DNA from: Rattus norvegicus
Lineage: Eukaryota; Chordata; Mammalia; Rodentia; Muridae
DNA length: 64,000 nt
Direction of reading: 5' to 3'
NCBI RefSeq assembly: GCF_036323735.1
Contig: NC_086040.1
Span: forward strand, 2,980,321 to 3,044,320
Both the position numbers and the translations under genes were made by a program. The notes beneath the pieces are model-generated. The model saw only the letters and a list, made by a program, of their open reading frames with translations. It was not told the origin of the DNA and made no database searches. Below, one piece after another: positions 1 through 11,028 of this stretch. How positions within the stretch are numbered: position 1 is the first letter of the stretch; the number at the start of each line of letters is the position of its first letter.

Positions 1-1012
1 TGAGGTATTGGATACCGCACCATTGCGCGTCCAAATGTAAGAATTGACAGTCAAACTTTGTAACATAATAGATAGACCTGGGGTGCCTTGGAGACTAGAT
101 TGTTTGTTGGAGGTTGAGTTTTGCTTTTCAAAGTTATGGCTTGCCCTGAAGTTATCTGTATTCCAATGCTAATTTCCACTGCCCAGAGAACAGCTACCTA
201 GTCACATACTCAGAACTCAGGTGACCTTGTGGTGGTGTTCGGGTGTTACAAAGAGAACTTAAAGATTGTGATTTAGGATTGCCAGTGTTACATTGACTAA
301 CTCAAACTTATTTTTAATTAAGGAAAAATCAAACAGGTAGAGATTGTTACAGGATTGATAAGGATTGATGAGGTTTTAGAACTTGTGAGAGCATTACAGC
401 CAGTTTCCTTACTCCAACTGCCATTTCAAGACAGATTTAGAGGATTGATTTTATACAATTTGTTTTCGTCATAACAAGTGTGAGTTTTCATTTTGTGAGC
501 TTGCTTATAGTTTTAGAGAGCCCATAAAGTGATATCATTAACAATGGCCAACAGCCTCATATTAGGTAATTTTGTTGCTTCTTCAGTGTAAGAAGTTCTA
601 ACTTAAATCTTTCAATGTATATGGAAATTTGTATTACAAACCTTTGCTCTCAAAATGAGCTTTAATATTTGGGGAGTAGCTGTTACACTACTCCGGATAA
701 GAATATTTGAAGCTAATTTTAAGCTCCTAAAGATATGTTAATTGGCTAAGTACCTCACCTTACCAGAGGACTTAGGTCTTTGTTATGCACATTGGAGATA
801 AAGCTTCAGCTGTGTTAGTACAGAGTTGTGGACTAGAGTCATAGAAGTATTTTGAATAGAAACCTGGTAAAACATATCTTATTCCAAACAACAGTTAATT
901 GGTTACTACTAAGTACTGATATTTGGCCTATTACATATGCAAATTTTTCAGACAAAATTGATAATTTTACTCTTTAAATGCTTTTGTACTGCCTACATAT
1001 TTGTGCATACAA

Positions 1013-1850
1013 CCCATAGGAAATGCGCTTACTGTATTTATAGGTGGTTCATCTAATGAAAAGGCTACATGTATGATTGGATCACTTGTTTATTCTCTTG
1101 AGTTTCTATTGCTTCAACACAGATTATTAAATTCCATGCTTTAGCCGCTGTTTTTAAATGTTAAAAATCAAGCTTTCAATTCATACACTGATAGCCAATG
1201 TGTGGCTTGTGGTTTTACAATTGAATAAAAGTTTTCTTTTTTTTTTTTTTTAGATACTACTAGCCCTCAAATTTTACAATCACTTAATGCTTTATTAGAG
1301 GCAGGTTTTCTACATAAAATCAGTGAGTGATGATTTCAGTGTGAATTGTCTGACAACTCACTGTCCTTTTAGTACTCTGGCTCAGAGAACTAAACAAAAC
1401 CATAGACCCAGCTCCTTGAAAATGGTAATGGAGTTGATAACACACCCTCATGAAAAGAGGAAGATTTCATTTGCTTACTTTCAACTCCCAGCCTCACCCT
1501 GCCAGCTCAGGGATTTCTAGTAAGACTGAATCTGGACAATATTTACAAGATTTGACATTTCTAATTAATGCTTATGTTTAGGTAAATAAAGTTTGTGAGG
1601 TGCTAGAAAAATGGCTTAGTGGATAAGAGCACTAAATACTGTTCCTTTATAGGACATTTAAGAACTCAAATTGGATTGCGTAGGCTCTTTACAAGGGAGG
1701 ACAAGATTCCAGACAGATTATAGGCCTTACATAAGAACAATTAGTGAAAAAATCTCATTCTTTATATATCCAATACAATTATGCTAGAGACAATAATTTG
1801 GTATACAAGTCAATTTATAAATACAAGTGCTCAGTGTCCTCAACTTAATC
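1013..1850 (+). pseudogene. Retroviral pol remnant: RNase H and integrase N-terminus
   Basis: Translation at 1013-1069 gives the start of a retroviral RNase H domain, a conserved block of the form F-[D]-G-S-S-N-x-K-A. The first catalytic Asp is replaced by Gly (codon 1043-1045). A second RNase H block follows at about 1130-1200, with alanine-rich helix and 'TDS-Y' remnants. At about 1650-1830 a 'F-I-G-H-L-R-T' block is followed by a His/Cys array like the HHCC zinc finger that starts retroviral integrase. Several frameshifts and stops separate the blocks, and a T16 tract at about 1236-1251 interrupts the RNase H part. It cannot encode an enzyme. The similarity is strongest to IAP/MMTV-type pol (family knowledge, no search run). 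Confidence 0.65.
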
Positions 1851-2099
1851 CTTGAGAACTTACCTTAATAAATAATATCTTTACTATATCTTAATAAATA
1901 AAAAGGGGGAGTTATCCCTGTATGCTAAATAATGCTCCTTTTATTTCAATTTTAAAAATTTGGATGCCAAAGTTTATGGCACCCTACAACTAGGCATACT
2001 TCTGCCTAGGTGAAATAGAGAGATCCACTTATTGACATGATCCTGTCCAGATATTTTATATGGGGAAGAGGGAATGTTTGTGTTTTTTCTACAGGATGC

Positions 2100-3120
2100 T
2101 ACAAGAGTGTGCCAGCTGCCTGAGTGGTTGCTGAGACTTGCTGATCCTGGTTATTCAGCTTTCCTGGTTCGGGTCCCTGGAGTCATTCCTCTGCCCTGAG
2201 AGGAAGATAGAAGATTCCACTTCATCCTTTGTCATCACAGAGATTTTGCCATTGCTGCAGTCAGTGTTACTGCCACATGTTCCCTTCCCACTATGGCCTG
2301 CTCTCTGACCCTCTGCACACTGCTGCTTGCTGGGGAGGACTGGACTCCAGCCGTTGCTGTCCCTTCATTTCCCTGGTGACTCTTAACTGGTAACTGGTGT
2401 TGTCATTTTACAGACTGTAGCTTCACAGAAAGCTACCTCTGTAAAGCTACAGTGACTGGAGAACTCTGTCCTGGTTATACAGATCTCAGAAATGGTTCCA
2501 TTGTCTGCTGGTTGTTCCACAGAAGAATGAGTGATCCTGAACTGTCCTGGAAAAGACCTTGACACTTTCGCTGCTATTGTAGCAGCCATTACTGCTACAG
2601 ACATTGTGTCTGCAGTATCTGGAGTTCCTCCCCCAATCTATTGTTAGACAAGTACAGTGGGTGAACTTTCTGGAGTAGTTACTAACAATTGGGAATTCAA
2701 AATTTTATTGTAAGAGCAGCTTGACTACGGTCCTTGGTGGTAACGGCTGAGGAGGACCAAATGAGGTGCCCACTACTTATCGGGAGTGGCTCTGTTTGAT
2801 GCAGCCCTATGCTGTGGATCAGTGTTCATACTTGGTTGGTTTTCAAACTCAGATCTCAACAGTAACATGACAAGGCCGTTATCACTCAAGCACTTGTGGC
2901 CATTGTACAAAGGGCCTCACCTGGAATTTGGTTATCTTGTTCAGGATTTACTCTGTATCTGAGTTCCCTGCTCCTGCACCCCATGGATCTGTGGGTCCAT
3001 TGCACTGGGATTGAGAGAGACTCAGTGTTCCTTTGATCAGCCCTTGCACATTGCTAAGGTTTCCTCATTGCACGCGATAGGGGGATCATGTCTGCTATAA
3101 AATTATATAAATTATAAGGG
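2100..3120 (+). pseudogene. Retroviral env remnant (SU end and TM)
   Basis: This lies between the pol remnant and the 3' LTR, where env belongs. At about 2562-2630 an Ala/Ile/Val/Thr-rich stretch resembles the N-terminal fusion peptide of a betaretroviral transmembrane subunit. Further decayed hydrophobic sequence at about 2790-2850 could be part of the TM. The frame is broken in several places, so no protein is possible. The assignment depends on position plus composition and is weaker than the pol call. Confidence 0.45.
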
Positions 3121-3502
3121 TGAGATATAGAGGGCCGCAATACATTCGCCACCACTAGATGGCGCTGTCTTCCACTGTGCCCCACGTGGTAGGTCAGGAT
3201 AGACTCCACCATTGCAAGATGGCACCAACCTTCGCTGCACCAGCCGGCCCCCCTTTCAGGAAGTTAACTGTGCGCATGTGCAAGAGTGCCTTTGTGCCAG
3301 GTCTTTGCCCACTCCAGGGCGTGCCTTATGAGATCATGGGTAACAACCAATCAGGTGTGGGTGTGCCGCACTAGGGTTTTATAAGCGCACCATGTTGGCG
3401 CGGCGTGGCTTTTCCTCTTCTAAGATTAATAAAGTGGTCACAGTAAGGATTTCTAATGTCCGCGTGCTTCTTGCCGGCGGGAGGTTGCGCGCGGGACAGA
3501 CA
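3121..3502 (+). repeat. 3' LTR of the class II provirus (IAP-like)
   Basis: About 380 bp, beginning with TG and ending with CA, GC-rich against AT-rich surroundings. It contains the 'ACATTCGCC' and 'AGATGGCGCTG' blocks typical of rodent IAP-type LTR U3 starts, a CCAAT box (3347-3351), a TATA-like TTTTATAAG (about 3377-3385) and an AATAAA signal (3428-3433). These define U3, R and U5 in order. No clear 6-bp target duplication is visible because only this end of the provirus is present. It is much better preserved than the internal sequence. Confidence 0.7.
3347..3433 (+). promoter_or_regulatory. LTR promoter and polyadenylation elements
   Basis: CCAAT at 3347-3351, a TATA-like TTTTATAAG about 30 bp downstream, and AATAAA at 3428-3433. 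The spacing is that expected in a retroviral LTR. Whether it is used is unknown. Confidence 0.5.
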
Positions 3503-3776
3503 ATTGAATGTTGCAGACCAGCTCCTCCTTACTCTGGTGTGTTACAGGGTGCAGGCAGGCTGAGCTGGGCATCTGCATCTTGTACATGTGGGCCATGTTC
3601 CACAAATGGTTCAGCTAATTATTGGCCATGTATTCTTTCTTTGCCTGAATTCTCTTGGTGAACTGGTCTTTTATGGGGTTGGTGCTCCTATGTACTTCGA
3701 TCAGCCACCCTGAGTGTCGTTCTGGGCAGACTTGTAGCCACAAGTCTGTCACCACTGGCCATTCATTGGTCATAAA
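3503..3776 (-). pseudogene. Rrs1-ps: Rrs1 processed pseudogene fragment (copy A)
   Basis: Read on the minus strand, the translation matches the middle of RRS1, the ribosome biogenesis regulator that works in 60S/5S RNP assembly. Recognisable blocks in order are 'GWLIEV', 'DQFTKRIQAKKE' (RRS1: DQFAKRIQAKKE), 'HKMQ'-like and 'HQSKEEL'. It covers roughly residues 125-225 of about 365. At 3776 it joins sequence that lies upstream of the other Rrs1 retrocopy (copy B), so its 5' coding third has been deleted. At 3503 it is cut by the LTR. There are no introns, and stops are present after 'AKKEYMANN'. It is a non-functional retrocopy. Confidence 0.8.
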
Positions 3777-3900
3777 CTCCAACTTGCATACATTTAAATG
3801 TATAGGAAAAAATATTGGCCTCTGGGATACAGTAAAACTGTGGGAATTGGATTGAATATCACATGAATGGACCATGTGTTTATACAATTCAGGAAGAAAA
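3777..3900. repeat. Flank shared with Rrs1 copy B
   Basis: This sequence closely matches 24,243-24,366 (shared words such as AACTTGCATACATTTAAA, AAACTGTGGGA and AATGGACC). In both places it lies just upstream of an Rrs1 retrocopy in the same orientation, so it looks like the retained flank of a duplicated locus. Confidence 0.65.
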
Positions 3901-4836
3901 ATCTCACTCAGCAAAGGTATTTAAATTTTTGGATTTGATCAAAAATATTCTACCCCTATCAAAACATTAAACAATTCTCCATATCCTCAGCAACTGAGTG
4001 TTAATGATGTAGTAAGAACTGAGGTCAGCTTAAAGAAAGCTTTACTGCTCTGTCAGGGATTCAATGTACTTCTAGAACGTTTGGTGCTCAGATTTCTCTT
4101 TGACACCAAGCATATTTTTTCCTGCCACTAAGTCCTAATATATTCCAGTTTACTTGGGTTTTCTACCAACAGAATTTCCCCAGGAGGTATCATTCCAACA
4201 CTCCACCACCCCTGTTCTGGAGGAGAGAATGAAGCATTTGAAGAACCTGAAAATCTCCACAAGATGCAAAAGGAAAGAGAGAATATTCACATACTACCCC
4301 TGAAAGAACATAAAGGATAGGTATTCACAATGCATGTTTTTTGTGACTGTCTTGTGATGTATGTTAAGCCCATATTTCCTAACATCACAGTGGGCTATAT
4401 CTCCATGGTATCCTAGTGTTCACAATCATTTTCCTGATTGCATCTTAAATACAGAATGTGAAGTTCAGATAGGAATGTGATGGGGGCACAGGCTATTTTG
4501 ATTTCTTATAAAAGTAAATCATAGTGTCTGGCCTGAATCATAGACTTGGAATATGAGTAGTAGTGTATGACTGTCGTTTTGTGCTTTAAGAAATTGTACA
4601 TGTGTTGGCTTGTAGGAATTTCTAGGTGCTGTTTTTATGACCAATCATTGTAATTGACCTGGAAATGCTTTGGGTTTTTAATAGGTTATGTGAACAGCTG
4701 GATATGCCCATTCCTTCTTACTGCCTCACAGTATATGACTGTATTGGCCACAGGGTATCATTGTTTTTCTTTAATTTTGTTCACTGTACCTTGAGATAAT
4801 GCCACATCATTGCATTTATTTGGTATACCAATTCTA

Positions 4837-4838
<2 letters not shown>
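3901..4838. other. Unassigned AT-rich sequence
   Basis: No recognisable gene or repeat. Weak similarity to 24,367-24,480 may continue for the first ~100 bp. Confidence 0.4.

Positions 4839-4882
<44 letters not shown>
4839..4882. repeat. (TG)n microsatellite
   Basis: About 22 uninterrupted TG units. Confidence 0.95.
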
Positions 4883-4886
<4 letters not shown>

Positions 4887-5859
4887 AATGCCTTAAAATC
4901 TGGGGATTCTATGACCTTGATTTGGCCTTAGATTTAGCCTGTTTCTATTTCCAGGGTATGAAAGTGATGAGACTGAGAGCCTCAGTTTGAGGACTACAAT
5001 ATTTCACCTTGTCTCACATTTGATGCACAATGGTATCTCCTGGTGTGTTTTATACATTCTTTCCCCCTTAAAATACTGATAATTTTCTTTGGGGTTTTCG
5101 TGTAGCAATAGATTCTGTGATTAATAATTCTTACCTAATAACAAAAGAATAGTGTTCACAAGTTTAGGTTGGGGCCTTGACTCTGGGACCGTGGCACAGG
5201 GTCCTGGAATATTCTTGGCAAGCTTTTATACTCCTTCAACCACCTTTATGGAGCTCCAGCTGATCTGCTCCCTTCTATTGTTCTGGCTCTGCTGTCACCA
5301 TGTCCATAATAATAACCTTAATAAGTGCCAAAAGGACATTGTACGAAGGGGCAAGTGTGTGGCATGCCTAGCCTGGTGAAGTAGAGGATTCAGCCTGAAT
5401 TCATGTAATCCTCGAATCCTTATTTAAGGACTGAACTAAATTATTGGTAGATGTACAGATTAAACCTATGACTTTTATATAATTACTTTTTGTGTTCTAT
5501 GTCTCAATATAAATTAAATTTATTTACATATAATTATAGTATTCTAAGTAAGTCTCAATTTTTCACCTTGTGAAGAAAGGTGGCAAGAAAGTCAATCACT
5601 TAACTTAGGATGGAGGAGAAGCTCTTGTTAGGAGCAAATCTTCAAAAAAAAAAAATAAAAAGTTCAGGAACCGAACAATGACCATTTTTGGCTATCTTGA
5701 CTGTCAGCATCCCAGTGTAAACTTTAGACATGCACAACTAAAAATGTTCTTCATGTTAGCACGTCCTACCTGACAGTTCTGATGATGTCTCTGGTGTATT
5801 ACTGAACCCATCCCCATCTCCTTTTGCATTTATTGTTGTGCATGAGAGACATTTATGTT
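4883..5859. other. Unassigned sequence; possible Tmem106b 3' UTR on the right
   Basis: Nothing recognisable up to about 5640. From about 5640 to 5859 the minus strand could be 3' UTR of the adjacent Tmem106b retrocopy. No poly(A) tail marks its end. Confidence 0.3.
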
Positions 5860-6302
5860 CAGATTGGGTCAATTGTTAAGTTGTGGCTTTTCCACCATCA
5901 AAATACTGGTAACTCTCCTGAGATACCTGCTCAGAGTGTCCCAAGTATGCTGTTGTTACAGTAACTTGTATTTTGAGTACATTGTTGTATACTTTCCTGG
6001 AGACCAGCATACAGAAATCTTGCATGTAACTGATTCCGTCTACAATAACTGTGGGTACCATACAATTAATGTGCTTCGCATCAAGTGGGCCAATGCTAGT
6101 TACATTGTTTAAGTGTGCATTCTCAGTCAATGTTTTTGAAAACTGAACTTGAGCAGTTCTGTTGCTGTTTTCAACTTCAGCAGAATAATAGTTATTTATT
6201 ACATTAAGTGTGTTGTGATGTTTAAATCTATGTCTTGCTTTTCAGATCTTAACTGACAAAGGCTGATTTTACACCCATTTACTTCACCTCACTAGATCTT
6301 AG
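5860..6302 (-). pseudogene. Tmem106b-ps: Tmem106b processed pseudogene, 5'-truncated
   Basis: Minus-strand translation matches the luminal C-terminal domain of TMEM106B, a type II lysosomal membrane glycoprotein. Blocks in order: 'EVKxMGVKSAFVS' (SIDVKYIGVKSAYVS in the gene), 'LNIT', 'NNYYSAEVEN', 'AQVQFSKT', 'LNNVTSIGPLD', 'VPTVI', 'QVTVTTAYLGHSEQVSQE' and 'YQYFD'. It begins just after the transmembrane segment and runs close to the C-terminus. There is at least one frameshift near 6190 and a stop after 'GGKATT'. One ~85-residue block (5876-6130) remains open by chance. No introns are visible, so it is a retrocopy without its cytosolic N-terminal half. It is probably not expressed. Confidence 0.85.
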
Positions 6303-6884
6303 TAAAAGAACAACAAGCAAACATACAAACACACAAACAAACAAAAAGCTACAGCCAATCCAGACAGGAGCAGGCAGAAAAACACAAATAGCCTCACATA
6401 CAACTATTTCTCTTTGCCCCAACTACTTATCTCTACACAGAATCAATGACACCAGTTGGTTTTCTTGACAGAATGTGAGAGAAATCTTTCTTTTTTCTGT
6501 CTTTATTAAGCACTTAGTCAATTCGTTCCTCATAGTGTCTGTTGATGTGGCTCCATCATACCAATCTTCTCTATTGGAATACAAAGGTAAAGGACTCCCT
6601 TAAAAGGAATGCTAGATCCCCTTTGTTTCCTCTCCCCATTCTCAATGTTTATGTCTTGGTGCTGTGAACTCAACATAGATCTCAAATGCCCTGAACATGA
6701 AGTGTTGTGCAGTCCCTGAACGCTCAGGCACTGGCAAGTTGCAGGACTGATTCACAGAGTCTCTCTTCCTAATTTCCATTCATTATCAGAGCAGAGTGAA
6801 GCTGCTGCTCTTTCCACAGAGAAATACCAGTCTAACTATGCATAAAAAGTGATAAGATTAAATGAAAAGAGATAAATCTCTCTG
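6303..6884. other. Unassigned sequence
   Basis: Begins with an A/C-rich stretch (about 6303-6350). No gene or repeat recognised. Confidence 0.4.
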
Positions 6885-6911
6885 TCTGTGTGTGTTTGTG
6901 TGTGCGTGTGC

Positions 6912-6958
<47 letters not shown>
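6885..6958. repeat. (TG)n microsatellite, partly interrupted
   Basis: TG/CG mixed units, then about 21 perfect TG units from 6916. Confidence 0.95.
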
Positions 6959-6959
<1 letters not shown>

Positions 6960-7426
6960 TCAGAAGCTTCTCCTCCTCAACGGCATGGAGAATTAGACTT
7001 CTAGAGAAAAATTATCTTTGCACCCCAGTAAGGATCTGACCAGAAGTAGTTTATGAACATCATAATTCTCAAACTCTGAGGTAGTGGTCCTTAAATTCTT
7101 ACTTCCCTTCTCAAAAGATAGATGTTACTTCCTCCTTTCTAGAAAGCTACCATTCTAGCTGAGGACTGAAACAGGGGCCTTTCAGTTATCTTCCACAAAA
7201 TTCCAACTTCAGAGATGGACAGAAACTTCCCAAGATGGTTCAAGGGACCTTAGAATAGATAAGTTTTGTGCATAGTGACATTTTCTGATTCTTTCACCAT
7301 TTTCTGATGTCGCTTTCACTGTCAATGCTTCTCTTTCAATATTGAGACCTCTTAATTAAAACGTCTCCCACCTTCACTCTTCACTTTCAGATACCACTGG
7401 TCTCCCATTCCTAAAACAAAACAAAA
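6959..7426. other. Unassigned sequence
   Basis: No gene or repeat recognised. Confidence 0.4.
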
Positions 7427-7989
7427 CTTTTTTTTATTTGTCTCATGATTATTTGTATAAGGAGCACAATAAACTGTTCATTTGCAAATAGTGTGTATGT
7501 ATGTGTGTCACTGAAGTCCATCAGTATTCACATTGGCAGAAGCCTTTTCTTCCAGGCCTTCAGAGGGGTATAGGCTCCTTTGTTAACCTTGGCTTGAGCT
7601 GAAGAATGGGCCTTAGCTGGAGCTTTGGCCTCTGCCTTGGTCTGAACCTTTGGATTTGTCTGGCAGAGCCTATGACACTTGGCCACCTAGCTTCGAATCC
7701 TCTTCCCAAATTTCAAGTGAGCAATAAAAGTCAGATAGCAAAGGTTCTGGATGGGTCATTTTGGCACCTTGGGCTTGATGGCCTCAGGCTTCATCAGATT
7801 CTTGATGGCCTCTGCTCATATACTCACTATCTTTGCTTTGTTGGGCATCCTGTCAATGTATATGTTCCTCAGAATCTTGTGATGAGCTCCCCTAAGAGAT
7901 TCATATCTTAGTGACTGGTGTTTCTTGATGTCATTTCTGTGCTGTTTGATGGACTGGCTATATGTAGTGTGGTTCTTGGACTTGGGTTT
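7427..7989 (-). pseudogene. Rpl29-ps: Rpl29 processed pseudogene
   Basis: Minus-strand translation matches ribosomal protein L29 of the 60S subunit almost from its start. Blocks: 'KSKNHTTYSQS' (gene: KSKNHTTHNQS), 'HRNDIKKHQSLRYESLRG', 'FIAHLKFGKRIRS', 'RLCQTN' and the Lys/Ala-rich tail 'QTKAEAKAPAKA'. The initiator codon is lost and in-frame stops occur (for example before 'AEAIKNLMKPEAIKPK'). The coding part is about 7510-7989. A likely 3' UTR follows down to a short T tract on the + strand (7427-7436) that could be the poly(A) remnant. It lacks introns and is a dead retrocopy of a gene family known to spawn many. Confidence 0.85.
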
Positions 7990-8524
7990 GTCTGTACAGT
8001 AAGTTTAGGCTCCCACAACACCTAGGATAGGAAAGCAAGGAGTAAAACTGAGGTTTTCCTAGAGTGCACTGTTGCTCTGACACAAGTGGATCTGTGAATC
8101 TGTAATTATTTAAGTGGGCATGTGAGGAGTTACAAAAACAATCAAGCAGCCAAAACTTGTACCTTTAAATACTTCAAAAGGAAACATCTCTGTAAAAAGT
8201 CTCTCTGGTAGTCAAGTTCCCTATAAATGATTAATTGTAGCTACTATTTTGCAATATCTCTTTCTGTTATAGCCGTTTCCTTTTCCTGATAACTTTTTAT
8301 ATCATGACTTCCTTGTGTTTCAACTTTAATGCTTCTTATGTGTTAAAAGTTCTCAAGAGAAGAACATACGAGCTTAGTGCTTTGCTTAGATGGCGTGTGC
8401 TCTGCCTTGTAGTAATAGCTTCTACCACTACACTCCTTTAATTTTGCCTCCTGCATGTCAGGTTTCCTTCTGAACAGAAAGCTCTTCATTTCTCAAAGCC
8501 ATCTTCCTCAGTTATGAAAATGAT
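7990..8524. other. Unassigned sequence
   Basis: No gene or repeat recognised. Confidence 0.4.
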
Positions 8525-8615
8525 CTTTTTTTTTTCTTTTTTTCGGATCTGGGGACCGAATACAGGGCCTTGCACTTGTTAGGCAAGCACTCTACCACTG
8601 ACCTAAATCCCCCCT
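8525..8615 (-). mobile_element. ID SINE
   Basis: Read on the minus strand it is the BC1/tRNA-Ala-derived ID element: body with 'CTCAGTGGTAGAG'-like A box and 'GGTCCCCAGATCCG' end, followed by a poly(A) tail (T tract 8525-8543 on +). It is flanked by a direct repeat close to GAAATGATCTT, a target-site duplication. Confidence 0.92.
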
Positions 8616-10689
8616 GAAATGATCTTTCAAATCTTTCAGTTCTTTATTCATTTGTAGTCTGAAACCTTTTTTTTCCTCCTTAGTGATGTGTTTGATGACA
8701 TGTACATATGATTTAAAAGACTGTGATTATGAATGCTGCCTCCAATATTTAGTCTATTGTCTTTTCATTCTTCCCCTTATTAAATTCCTATGATGACTAA
8801 TTCTGCTTGCTTTTATAATTTTCTTATGCAAATTCTTACTAGTCCCCCTTTTTGGAGAGAAACATAACCTCCTCTTATTATCTGTCTATATGTATTTCTT
8901 TGACAACTTTGGCTTCCTAAAATTATATTAAGTATATTACTTGTGCAACTTCAATATTATATCACGAAACCATCATTTTGATAGTTACCTTTAATTGAAT
9001 TCTAAGGTCTCATAGAATTTTGCAGTTGGGATAGACACTCTTTATGATGATGCTTCAATTTCATCATGACCCTGACCCTACATGTAAAAGTACATAGGTT
9101 GTATGGTGCAGAGAGATGTATTTATCTGTTTTGATTCCAAATTTCCTGAAAAGAGAGTCCTAAATGAGTCAGATACCTGGCTCTTCTATTGGTCCTAGAG
9201 ACTGAACTCTGGTGTCAGGAATATGTAAAAAATACTCACTGATGAATGGCTTTACATGGCCTGCCTGAGGTACAGAAAAGAAAGGATAAAGGGGAAGTAG
9301 ACCTGTTTATAATGGTTCTTTGGAGCAACTCCTTTCTGGGTTGTCTGGAATCTGACAGGTCAGCTCACAGGGCAACAGCAAGCAGCATCTTGATCCACTC
9401 CACAGATATACCATGAGTCCAATAAAGTTGGGATCACAAACATGAACAGAGTGGTAGAACTACCTACCATATACAGCCAGGTCTCTGCCGTGGCTTGTGT
9501 CAGCAGGAGGGACCAGGAAGAATGTCAGAATTTCTCTTCTCTGCCACTCTCAGGGAAGTGAAGAGCAGGGAAGGTGCAAGACTTATATGTGTTGCACATC
9601 TACCTCTATAGGCAAGCCAAACTCAGTCTCTGCCACTGTCAATTGAATCCCTTTTATACTTTTTCCAAACATCGCATGCCTTACACTTGTCCTTCCTCTG
9701 CCCCTGTCTTGCCTAGCATGTGTGTCTTTACGTTTGATGTCATTCTAACAAGTGACATGTTTTCACAGAAGTTGTAGAAAACTGCAGCATACCACAAGAA
9801 ATTTGTGGGAACATTTCTTTCAATGTAGTCCCAACAAATGCAGTTCAATTACACAATGTGGGTCAGAACAATACATTTGTATTGTTAACAAAGAATCCTT
9901 CATCAAGTATGCTTTCGCTTACTTACATTAACATAATATCCTTTCACCTGTGTCTGTTTCAGTTATACATTCTTCAATGTGTTTGCCCCATCAAAACATT
10001 ATCTAACAGCATTTTCAAAGAACTATTATATTTTGAATACCTACTTTTATTTATTTCAGTCAGAAAGCAGAAACTCTGCCACCCAATATAAGCTTGAAGA
10101 AGGACTAATTGAGCAATTGAATGTAATCAATTGTCAATCAAAAAAAGAAAGTGGAAGTGAAAAAATGGAAGGATGTAAGCATATATGTATATATGTATGA
10201 ATACATGTGTATGCACATACATATGAATTTATGTATGTATGTATCTGTTTGTGGTTTGGTTTCCTTCGGAAAAAATTCATGTTAAGAAGTAAAACGAAAA
10301 GAGTTTTACTTTGGTATATCCTGGTGAAATCAACGTGGTGGCAGAAGATTCAAACTGTGCAACATGCTGAATTCAGTCAAGAAGGAGAAAGAAATGAATA
10401 TTGCCACTCCACTGACTTTATCTTCTTCTCTTTGTAGATTCAGATAATGTACCTACTTTATGCCAACAATCATGGTGTTGGCAACAATCTTTTCTCAGTT
10501 AGATTTTTCTGGAAATCCTAAGGATAGGTACAAGTTGATCATGATCATGGTGATCATTAATATTAATAGTCACAGTTTATAAAGGAACAAGGGAGACTAC
10601 CTTTTCAACTATGTTGAATACACATTATGTCTTACACATTTTCCAAATAGCAACATATTGCTAGGTATATTTAATGTTTGTTTTTTATT
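8616..10689. other. Unassigned AT-rich sequence
   Basis: No recognisable gene or repeat. Short open frames here (for example 9858-10,200) have no recognisable domain. Confidence 0.4.
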
Positions 10690-10790
10690 GCTTTATTTTT
10701 TTGAGAGAGTTCTGGAACTTGCTCTAGAAACCAGGCTGGCCTCAAATTCTGAGTTACACCAGCATCTGGCTCCTAGTGCTCAGATTAAAT
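10690..10790 (-). mobile_element. B1 SINE, diverged
   Basis: Contains the reverse complement of the B1 core (ACCAGGCTGGCCTCAAATTC, then 'AGTGCTCAGATTAAA'), with a T-rich left end corresponding to the poly(A). Confidence 0.75.
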
Positions 10791-10840
10791 ACATTGATCA
10801 ATATTGTCAAGTGAAGTAATTCTTTTTAAAAAATATTGTA

Positions 10841-11028
10841 TTTTAAGATTTAATTGTATGTATGTCTTTCTCAGAGTGGGTATGTACACATGATTTCAAG
10901 TGCTTGTAGAAAACATAGTCTTCTGTAATTGAACTTATCTGGAGCATGCAGATATTGGTACTGGAAACTGAATGTCAATCCTCCATAAAAACAGAAATCT
11001 TTAACCACTGAGATATCTCGCCTGGCCT
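10841..11028 (-). mobile_element. B2/B3-type SINE, diverged
   Basis: Ends in the reverse complement of the B2/B3 head ('TTAACCACTGAGATATCTC'). The internal part resembles the B3 body ('GAACTTATCTGGAGCATGCA'). Confidence 0.65.

Larger units (their letters stand above)
1..3502 (+). mobile_element. Decayed class II (ERVK/IAP-like) provirus, 3' part
   Basis: Remnant of an endogenous betaretrovirus-like provirus, read left to right: possible RT/connection sequence, RNase H, integrase N-terminus, env remnant, then a 3' LTR at the right end. The order matches a provirus on the + strand. All reading frames are broken by many stops and indels, so it is old and non-coding. The left end lies outside the window, and bases 1-1010 show only weak pol-like character. 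The right end stops abruptly inside an Rrs1 retrocopy, which suggests the provirus inserted into that retrocopy. The class II assignment rests on the RNase H and integrase motifs and the LTR style; the exact subfamily is not determined. Confidence 0.7.

Noticed and set aside
5876..6130. Open 85-codon minus frame as a functional TMEM106B-like gene
   Set aside because: Frameshift upstream, stop before the true C-terminus and loss of the N-terminal half show it is a retrocopy remnant.
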